Assembly: GCA_903887235.1 (NCBI GenBank)
Contig: CAISOX010000105.1
Location: 1 to 43,816 of the forward strand
DNA: 43,816 bases
Direction of reading: 5' to 3'
Origin: an uncultured Alphaproteobacteria bacterium
GTDB taxonomy: Bacteria > Pseudomonadota > Alphaproteobacteria > Rickettsiales > Midichloriaceae
Under the pieces are notes generated by a model. That model made no database searches and was not told where the DNA came from. It worked only from the letters and a program-made list of their open reading frames with translations. The position numbers were made by a program, and so were the translations under genes. Shown here piece after piece: positions 37,712 through 43,816 of the stretch. Positions within the stretch are counted from its first letter, which is position 1, and each line of letters starts with the position of its first letter.

Positions 37712-37803
37712 AGAAGCATTAATGGGGGCAGAATATTTGCTAAATTGGTCAGGTCTGAAAAGAAGCAGCCATAGCTTAGATTTCTGGGTCTCATTTTGCT
37801 TCT
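37712..37803 (+). ncRNA. ffs: Signal recognition particle RNA (4.5S type)
   Basis: The conserved domain IV hairpin is at 37747-37770: GGTCAGGTC, the loop TGAAAA, then GAAGCAGCC. This matches the bacterial 4.5S core base for base outside the loop, where a GAAA tetraloop closed by U-A replaces the common GGAA closed by C-G. The outer helix is also visible: AGAAGC (37712-37717) pairs with GCTTCT (37798-37803), and CAGAA (37729-37733) pairs with TTCTG (37782-37786). Ends are estimated from these pairings. The RNA binds Ffh and targets membrane proteins. A T-rich run follows. Apart from this RNA the 240-base gap between virB6 and alr holds nothing else I can support. Confidence 0.92.
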
Positions 37804-37875
37804 TCTGATTTTTTATATTCAACTCAATAATAGAAGAAAATTGCTAAAATTAATCAAATCCAAGCTCTAGAGTAA

Positions 37876-38952
37876 ATGTTAAATAATCATCAATATATTA
37901 AGATCAATTTAGGAAATATTCAGAAAAATTATTTAAAACTCAAATCCACTATAAATTCAAAAAAAACAATATGTTCCGCGGTAGTAAAAGCAAATGCTTA
38001 TGGATTAGGAATAATTCAAATAACTCAAGCATTAAATGATGCAGGTTGTAAGGATTTTTGGGTGACAAATTTAGAAGAAGCATATTTGGTTAAAGGTAAC
38101 TCTCAAAAATCGAGAATTTACATCTTTCAAGGCGTAAATAGTGAGGAAGAATTAGCTATTATTGAAGAAAATAACTTTATACCGGTAATAAGCGATAAAA
38201 CACAGTTAGAATTAATTAATCTTCATTCAAAAAAAAGACTGAATATTATTTTAAATTTTGATACAGGAATTGGTCGTGATGGTTTTCAAATGGAGGAAAT
38301 TGAATTATTAAATTTGATAAAATGTGAAGTTCTTTTTGTGATGAGTCATTTATCATGTTCTGAACAAAAAGATCATTTTTTAAATATTAAACAACTAAAA
38401 GATTTTAATTTTCTAAAAAACTTTTTTCCCGATTCAAAATTCACCTTTGCAAACTCAGGTGGGATATTTTTAGGTTCTGAATATCACTTTGATATGGTGC
38501 GACCTGGAGGGGCATTATATGGAGTCAATGTATCCAAAGATAAAAATTCCCAAATGCTAAACGTTGTAGAATTTTATGCAAGTGTATTAAATAGAAAGGT
38601 ATTTTATAAAAATCAATATGTTGGTTATAATGCCACATATCAAGCAAAAAAGGGAGATAAGGTATTAATCTTAAATATAGGTTATTATGATGGGTATAAA
38701 AGAATTTTAAGTAATCAGTCTACAGTTTATGCTAAAGGCTTTATTTTGCCAGTTATTGGCATTATCAGTATGAATATGATTGCAATAGATGCTAATAAAT
38801 TACCTGAATCTATCTTTATGGAAATAAAAAGTATTGAATTAATTGGCGAAAAAATTACTATAGGTGAAATTGCAGAATTAGCAAGTACAGATCAAAGAGA
38901 GATATTGACAAGCTTATCCACTAATTGCAGAAAAATTTATACATTAATATGA
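37876..38952 (+). CDS. alr: Alanine racemase
   Basis: A 358-residue fold-type III PLP enzyme that makes D-alanine for peptidoglycan. The PLP lysine is Lys38 in VVKANAYGLG, and the second catalytic tyrosine lies in the VGYNATYQA segment of the C-terminal domain, before LILNIGYYDGY. GRDGF and RPGGALYG are also conserved. The cofactor could be made by PdxS/PdxT in this window. Its stop overlaps the mlaE start (ATGA). Confidence 0.95.
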   Translation: MLNNHQYIKINLGNIQKNYLKLKSTINSKKTICSAVVKANAYGLGIIQITQALNDAGCKDFWVTNLEEAYLVKGNSQKSRIYIFQGVNSEEELAIIEENNFIPVISDKTQLELINLHSKKRLNIILNFDTGIGRDGFQMEEIELLNLIKCEVLFVMSHLSCSEQKDHFLNIKQLKDFNFLKNFFPDSKFTFANSGGIFLGSEYHFDMVRPGGALYGVNVSKDKNSQMLNVVEFYASVLNRKVFYKNQYVGYNATYQAKKGDKVLILNIGYYDGYKRILSNQSTVYAKGFILPVIGIISMNMIAIDANKLPESIFMEIKSIELIGEKITIGEIAELASTDQREILTSLSTNCRKIYTLI

Positions 38953-39731
38953 TCACATTAAAATACGTTCAAATGCTGGGTATAATTACCTTAAATTTTT
39001 TAGAAGGCATAGGAAAACTGGTTATATTTCTTTTTAATATATTAAGCAAACTCTTTATAGCTCCTGTCTATGTAAAAAAGATATTTCATCAATTAGTTAT
39101 AATTGGCTTTTATTCATTACCAGTAATTGGACTTACTGCAATATTTACTGGAGCAGTTTTAGCTTTACAAACCTACACTGGCTTTTCAAGAATGCATGCT
39201 GAAAGCTCAATAGCTTCTGTTATCGTGATATCAATAACAAGAGAGCTGGGGCCTGTGTTAGCAGGCTTAATGCTAGCAGGTAGAGTGGCAGGATCGGTAG
39301 CTGCTGAAATAGGGGCTATGAAAATCTCTGAACAAGTTGATGCCTTATATACGCTCAATACCGACCCAATCAAATTTTTAATAATTCCAAAAATAATAGC
39401 AGGAACCATAGTTCTTCCTATATTAGTTTTGGTTTCTGATATTATCGGTATATTTGGAGGTTATTTGATAGCTATATATAAAATAGGATTTGAATATCAT
39501 TCATATATCAATAGCACCATCAAATTCTTGGAGTATCAAGATGTGATATCTGGTTTAATCAAAGCAGCTGTTTTTGGGTTTATAGTAACCTTTATAGGTT
39601 GTTTTTATGGGTTTAGAACTTCAGGAGGAGCTAGTGGTGTTGGAATTTCTGCTACACAAGCTGTAGTAACTTCATCTATTTTGATTTTGCTTTCCAATTA
39701 TATAATAACAGGTTTACTATTCGTGAAATAA
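38949..39731 (+). CDS. mlaE: MlaE-type ABC transporter permease (phospholipid trafficking)
   Basis: About 260 residues with five or six membrane helices, of the MlaE/YrbE permease family that moves phospholipids between the inner and outer membranes. Typical segments are FTGAVLALQTYTGFSRM, TRELGPVLAGLMLAGRVAGS with VAAEIGAMK following, and GFRTSGGASGVG. The frame is open to an ATG at 38925, but ATG 38949 overlaps the alr stop as ATGA and fits the family better. mlaF follows two bases downstream. The substrate-binding MlaD gene is not adjacent. Confidence 0.93.
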   Translation: MITLKYVQMLGIITLNFLEGIGKLVIFLFNILSKLFIAPVYVKKIFHQLVIIGFYSLPVIGLTAIFTGAVLALQTYTGFSRMHAESSIASVIVISITRELGPVLAGLMLAGRVAGSVAAEIGAMKISEQVDALYTLNTDPIKFLIIPKIIAGTIVLPILVLVSDIIGIFGGYLIAIYKIGFEYHSYINSTIKFLEYQDVISGLIKAAVFGFIVTFIGCFYGFRTSGGASGVGISATQAVVTSSILILLSNYIITGLLFVK

Positions 39732-39733
39732 GG

Positions 39734-40474
39734 ATGTCTAGAAACAATTTAATATCAATTAGCAATCTCAGTAAAAGTTTTGATACAAAGCAAGTATTGA
39801 AAAACATAAATTTTAATGTGGTCAAAGGTGAGTCATTTGTTATTATTGGAGGTTCAGGTAGCGGTAAATCTGTACTTCTCAAATGTATTGCAGGATTATT
39901 AGATCCTGATGATGGAAGTGAGGTGGTGATAGATAGCGAATATGTGACACATACTCATATTATTCAGAGACAAAAATTTTTAAAAAAATTTAGTATGCTT
40001 TTTCAAGGCAATGCATTATTTGACAGCCTGCCAATTTGGCATAATATTTGTTTTAGCTTGATTAATTCTGGTATTTTAAACACAGAAAAAGCTAAAGAGT
40101 ATGCAATAGAAATGTTATATTTAGTTGGATTGAAAGAAGAAATTTTAGAATTATATCCATCTAATTTATCAGGCGGAATGCAAAAAAGAGTCGCAATAGC
40201 AAGAGCAATAGCGACAAATCCAGAAATAATGTTTTTAGATGAACCAACTTCTGGCCTTGACCCTGTTATGTCTGCAACTATTACAAATTTGATTAAAAAC
40301 ATCAGTAAAAAACTAAAATCAACAACTATCACCATAACACACGATGTAAAAGTTATGGAAAAGCTAGCAGATAGAGTTGCCTTGTTAAGAGAGGGGGAGG
40401 TTTTTTGGGTGGATAATCTTAAAAATACTGTAGAAAGTGAAGATGAGTATGTTAAATTGTTTTTAAATAAGTAA
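39734..40474 (+). CDS. mlaF: MlaF-type ABC transporter ATPase
   Basis: A 246-residue ATPase that powers MlaE. Walker A is GGSGSGKS (39-46), the signature is LSGGMQKR, Walker B is IMFLDEPTSGLDP, and the switch histidine is in TITHDV. The M-Q-K-R form of the signature is characteristic of MlaF/Mkl proteins. Linked to mlaE by a 2-bp gap and followed after 12 bp by fliO, so the envelope genes and flagellar genes may share a transcript. Confidence 0.94.
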   Translation: MSRNNLISISNLSKSFDTKQVLKNINFNVVKGESFVIIGGSGSGKSVLLKCIAGLLDPDDGSEVVIDSEYVTHTHIIQRQKFLKKFSMLFQGNALFDSLPIWHNICFSLINSGILNTEKAKEYAIEMLYLVGLKEEILELYPSNLSGGMQKRVAIARAIATNPEIMFLDEPTSGLDPVMSATITNLIKNISKKLKSTTITITHDVKVMEKLADRVALLREGEVFWVDNLKNTVESEDEYVKLFLNK

Positions 40475-40486
40475 AATTTAGTTTTA

Positions 40487-40750
40487 ATGGAAACTTCTTT
40501 GTATCTAAAGTCTTTTTTTATATTAATATTGCTTATAAGTCTTATTGGGGTAATTATGGTATTAATAAAATTTTTAAAAAATAAAAATTTATTAGGAAAT
40601 TATTTTACAGCAGATAATAATTTAAAGCTTGAAGAAACACTAAATATAGATCATAAAAGAAGATTAGTGATGTGCAGGTTTAAGAAAAAAAGGTATTTAA
40701 TTTTGCTTGGTCAACAGGATATTTTGATAGATGTTATTACTGAAGAATAA
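40487..40750 (+). CDS. fliO: Flagellar biosynthesis protein FliO
   Basis: An 87-residue protein with one N-terminal membrane helix (about 6-28) and a small cytoplasmic domain. The pattern NIDHKRRLVMCRFKKKRYLI then LLGQQDILID corresponds to the FliO consensus in which a basic R-R-L-V strand is followed by an L-L-G turn. FliO helps FliP assemble in the flagellar export gate. The call is strengthened by the overlap with fliP (20 bp). Short but of normal length for FliO lacking the periplasmic extension. Confidence 0.85.
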   Translation: METSLYLKSFFILILLISLIGVIMVLIKFLKNKNLLGNYFTADNNLKLEETLNIDHKRRLVMCRFKKKRYLILLGQQDILIDVITEE

Positions 40751-41495
40751 AAAATTTGTTTGTTTTACTATTTTTCTGGCAATTTTGATTGCAATAGAAT
40801 GCAATTATGCCTTTGCCCAAGGTATTAATATTGATTTTGGAGGGGAAGATGAGCAAACCTTATTCAGCAACAAAGTAATTCAACTTATTGGGTTGATTAC
40901 TATATTAAGCGTCGCTCCTTCGATTTTAATCATGGTAACTTCATTTACGAAAATCACTATTGTTTTTTCAATACTTCGTCATGCACTCGGGCTACAACAA
41001 ACGCCTCCGAATATTGTTATTATCAGTTTATCATTATTTTTAACTTTTTTTATAATGTCACCAACATTTAATAAAGCTTATGATGATGGATTGTTTCCTC
41101 TTATGAATAATCAGATAAATGAAGAAAAAGCTTGGACTAATATAACAGATCCTTTTGAAAAATTTATGAAAGAGAATACGAGAGAAAAGGATTTAAATTT
41201 ATTTAGAGATATTGCGAAGGAAACTCAAAATTTAGAAAAAGATGAAATACCCTTGAGGGTTATAATACCTGCATTCATGTTAAGTGAGTTAAAAAAAGCT
41301 TTTGAAATTGGATTTTTGATTTATTTACCATTTTTAATCATAGATTTAGTAGTTGCATCGGTATTAATGGGAATGGGAATGATGATGCTTCCACCTGTTA
41401 TAATATCCTTACCGTTTAAATTAATTTTCTTTGTAATGATTGATGGTTGGTATATGCTAAGCGGAAGTTTAGTCAAAAGTTATGGCATAGGTTAG
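40731..41495 (+). CDS. fliP: Flagellar biosynthesis protein FliP
   Basis: A 254-residue FliP, core subunit of the flagellar type III export gate. It has a cleavable signal peptide (to about residue 29), membrane helices, and the FliP/SctR signatures SILIMVTSFTKITIVFSILR then HALGLQQTPPN, FIMSP, and IPAFMLSELKKAFEIGF followed by PFLIIDLVVASVLMGMGMMM. The longer flagellar-type length and FliO next to it separate it from the injectisome homologue SctR. Start ATG 40731 lies within the end of fliO in another frame, so the two are coupled. Confidence 0.95.
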   Translation: MLLLKNKKFVCFTIFLAILIAIECNYAFAQGINIDFGGEDEQTLFSNKVIQLIGLITILSVAPSILIMVTSFTKITIVFSILRHALGLQQTPPNIVIISLSLFLTFFIMSPTFNKAYDDGLFPLMNNQINEEKAWTNITDPFEKFMKENTREKDLNLFRDIAKETQNLEKDEIPLRVIIPAFMLSELKKAFEIGFLIYLPFLIIDLVVASVLMGMGMMMLPPVIISLPFKLIFFVMIDGWYMLSGSLVKSYGIG

Positions 41496-41505
41496 TATGA
41501 CTGCA

Positions 41506-41540
41506 AATCAATCTAACAAGATCTAAGCTTGTTGATTTAT
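41506..41540 (+). terminator. Possible terminator after fliP
   Basis: AACAAG (41515-41520) and CTTGTT (41528-41533) form a six-base stem with a seven-base loop; flanking AATC and GATT can lengthen it over a bulge. A TTTAT tract follows. The stem is AT-rich and weak. Confidence 0.35.
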
Positions 41541-41567
41541 TAATTCTGAAAATATTTTATAGTTAAA

Positions 41568-43816
41568 ATGAGTTTTAAAGATAAACTGGATATTCCTGAA
41601 ATAGAAGCTAAATGGCAAAAAATTTGGAATGCATCTGATATTTATAAATGGGATAGTACTAAGTCTAAAGAGGAAATTTTTTCAATAGATACCCCTCCTC
41701 CCACTGTTTCCGGTGAATTACATATGGGGCATGTATTTAGTTATACCCAAGTAGATTTTATAGCAAGATTTCAAAGAATGAGTGGTAAATCAGTTTTTTA
41801 CCCCATAGGTTTTGACGATAATGGATTACCTACAGAAAGATTAGTTGAAAAAGTAAAAAAAATTAGAGCTAAGGATTTAAGTAGAGAGGAATTCATAAAG
41901 GTATGTGAAGAGGTAGTTTTAGAAACAGAAGAAAAATTTAGGAATATTTATAAATCTTTAGGATTAAGCTTTGATTGGGAGCAAGAGTATCAAACAATAA
42001 GTTCTAAATCTAGGAAGCTCTCTCAAATGTCATTTATTGATTTATACAACAAGCGTAAAATTATAAGAAAATTCGGTCCAAGTTTTTGGGATGTTATAGA
42101 TCAAACCGCAATAGCTCAAGCTGAAAATGTGGATAAAGAACAAACTGGCATACTAAATGACATTAAATTTAAAACTGTAAATGGCGAAGAAATTGTTATT
42201 GCAACAACAAGGCCAGAGATGTTACCAGCCTGTGTAGCTATTTTTTATCATCCAAACGATGATAGATACCAGCACTTAAAAAATACCAGAGCTATAGTAC
42301 CATTTTTTAATAATCAGGTGCCTATTTTACCAGACGAAGATGTTGAACAAGAAAAAGGAACAGGCTTGGTGATGTGTTGTACTTTTGGAGATATTCAGGA
42401 TATTGAGTGGTGGAGAAAGCATAAGCTTAACACTATTGAATGTATAGATTTGCATGGAAAAATGAAAAATGCGGATTTCCTTAATGGGTTAAAAATTAAG
42501 GAAGCTAGAGAGTTGGTAATAGAAAAATTAAAATCAGAGCGACTTTTGCTCAATCAAAATGAAGTTGTTCAAAACGTTAAGTGCGCTGAAAGGTCAGGAG
42601 GAATTCTTGAAATTATTCCCACCTATCAATGGTATATTGAGGTATTACCCTATAAGGCTGATTTGCATAGGAAAAATGACGAATGCAATTGGCATCCAAA
42701 GTTTATGAAGGATAGGCTTAGTAGCTGGATAGATGGCTTGAATCAAGATTGGTGCATTTCTAGACAAAGGTATTTTGGCGTTCCTTTTCCTGTTTGGTAT
42801 TCAAAAAGAAAAGGAGAGGAGGGAAAGATACTTGTTGCTAATGTTGCTAAACTTCCTGTTGATCCGTATGTTGACTTGCCTGATGGCTATACTCGTCAGG
42901 AGGTTAAACCAGAAACCGATGTTATGGATACATGGGCAACAAGCGCATTAACTCCTCAGTTATCAAGCCATGGGATTAGCGAGGATTTCATGCTTGATAA
43001 AGACAGGCACAATAAATTGTTTCCATATGATCTAAGACCTCAAGCTCATGAAATTATTAGAACTTGGGCTTTCGGCACTTTAGTTAAGTCATTTTTCCAT
43101 CAAGGTTCTATCCCATGGAAAAATCTTATGATTAGTGGGTGGTGTTTGGCTTCAGATAAGTCTAAAATGAGCAAATCAAAAGGTAATGTTGTTACGCCAG
43201 AAAAATTGATAAAAGACCAGGGAGCTGACGTTATAAGGTATTGGGCATCAAGCTCAAAACTTGGAATGGATATAGTATATAGCGATCAAATATTCAAAAT
43301 TGGTAAAAAATTAGTAACTAAACTTTGGAATGCAGGGAAATTTGTTGATTTTCATATCAATGGATCAGACAGGAGAATTAATTTTCTTAAAGATGATATC
43401 AACAACGGAGCTATTTTTTGCGATCTAGATTTATGGATCATTTCTAGTTTATATAAGGTGGTCGAAAATGCCACAAACTCTTTTAAAAACTATGAATATT
43501 GTGATGCAAGAGTTTTTGTTGAAAATTTCTTCTGGAACAACTTTTGTGATAATTATTTAGAGTTAGTCAAAACAAGAGTTTACGATGAAGAGAATAAAAA
43601 TCCAAAAGAAAAGAAAAGCGCGATTTTAACATTAAATTACGTCTTTAATACATTGCTAAAACTTTTTGCTCCATATATGCCACATGTCACTGAAGAACTA
43701 AATTCCATTTTATATGGAAAAAATAACGAAATGGTGAATCAAATTAATATATGGCCAAAATTAGATGATTTTTATTATTCAGCTGATAGCTTAAGTATTG
43801 GAACGCATGTTTTGAA
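41568..43816 (+). CDS. valS: Valyl-tRNA synthetase (archaeal-like type), 3' end outside the window
   Basis: At least 749 codons, open at the window edge; the missing part is the C-terminal end of the anticodon-binding domain. Class I motifs are SGELHMGHVFSYTQ (HIGH type, near residue 50) and KMSKSKGNV (Lys533). The editing domain is present (ATTRPEMLPACVAIFYHP). IGFDDNGLPTERLVEK replaces the GTDHAGIATQ segment of the common bacterial enzyme, a feature of the archaeal-like ValRS known from Rickettsia and relatives. The ATG at 41568 follows the fliP terminator region. Confidence 0.94.
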   Translation, partial: MSFKDKLDIPEIEAKWQKIWNASDIYKWDSTKSKEEIFSIDTPPPTVSGELHMGHVFSYTQVDFIARFQRMSGKSVFYPIGFDDNGLPTERLVEKVKKIRAKDLSREEFIKVCEEVVLETEEKFRNIYKSLGLSFDWEQEYQTISSKSRKLSQMSFIDLYNKRKIIRKFGPSFWDVIDQTAIAQAENVDKEQTGILNDIKFKTVNGEEIVIATTRPEMLPACVAIFYHPNDDRYQHLKNTRAIVPFFNNQVPILPDEDVEQEKGTGLVMCCTFGDIQDIEWWRKHKLNTIECIDLHGKMKNADFLNGLKIKEARELVIEKLKSERLLLNQNEVVQNVKCAERSGGILEIIPTYQWYIEVLPYKADLHRKNDECNWHPKFMKDRLSSWIDGLNQDWCISRQRYFGVPFPVWYSKRKGEEGKILVANVAKLPVDPYVDLPDGYTRQEVKPETDVMDTWATSALTPQLSSHGISEDFMLDKDRHNKLFPYDLRPQAHEIIRTWAFGTLVKSFFHQGSIPWKNLMISGWCLASDKSKMSKSKGNVVTPEKLIKDQGADVIRYWASSSKLGMDIVYSDQIFKIGKKLVTKLWNAGKFVDFHINGSDRRINFLKDDINNGAIFCDLDLWIISSLYKVVENATNSFKNYEYCDARVFVENFFWNNFCDNYLELVKTRVYDEENKNPKEKKSAILTLNYVFNTLLKLFAPYMPHVTEELNSILYGKNNEMVNQINIWPKLDDFYYSADSLSIGTHVL

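Overview
The window is an AT-rich, densely packed chromosomal segment that most resembles an obligate intracellular alphaproteobacterium of the order Rickettsiales. The signs are a VirB6-type secretion gene with a huge cysteine-rich extracytoplasmic domain, COQ9 and UbiK ubiquinone factors, a valyl-tRNA synthetase of the archaeal-like type, and the order alr-mlaE-mlaF. Flagellar fliO-fliP and a PdxS/PdxT vitamin B6 synthase are less usual for the order. They point to a flagellated, less reduced lineage, perhaps Midichloriaceae-like; that placement is inference.

Layout. 1-138 looks like the terminal part of an IS21-type element that cuts a phosphomannomutase gene (131-679). 639-6252 (-) holds bolA, a UbiH-type hydroxylase, an RND transporter, a small membrane protein and a polyprenol/diacylglycerol kinase-like protein. 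6268-6717 (+) is an unrecognised membrane-anchored protein. 6732-8086 (-) is pdxS-pdxT. 8246-9451 (+) is a periplasmic-binding-like lipoprotein. 9469-12474 (-) is pccB, radC, pth. 12628-18364 (+) is argS, rplM-rpsI, an MFS transporter and a CCA-adding enzyme. 18550-22738 (-) is ubiK followed by a very large pentapeptide-repeat membrane protein. 22792-24629 (+) is lgt, then a decayed DUF2063 (HvfC/BufC-like) locus with two tiny ORFs. 24610-28786 (-) is COQ9, ligA, a polyprenyl diphosphate synthase and petA. 28834-31726 (+) is map-holA-mraY. 31763-33773 (-) is bamB and a SafE/DsbD-like membrane protein. 33901-43816 (+) is virB6, the SRP RNA gene, alr-mlaE-mlaF, fliO-fliP and a 3'-truncated valS.

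How the genes work together. UbiH-type hydroxylase, COQ9, UbiK and the polyprenyl synthase serve ubiquinone synthesis, and PetA uses ubiquinol in the bc1 complex. Lgt, BamB, MlaE/F, MraY, Alr and the LppC-like lipoprotein serve envelope assembly. ArgS, ValS, Pth, Map, CCA enzyme, L13, S9 and SRP RNA are translation and targeting genes.

The least ordinary parts are: (1) the ~1281-residue pentapeptide-repeat protein, with a duplicated N-terminal module, an exact 30-residue super-repeat and a glycine-rich membrane region; (2) virB6, which carries a 13-copy 15-bp array plus four other in-frame tandem duplications; (3) the DUF2063 gene broken at an A7 tract, without its usual DUF692 partner; (4) the IS21-like junction; (5) PdxS/PdxT and flagellar genes in a Rickettsiales-like background. 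No tRNA gene, rRNA gene or CRISPR array was seen.
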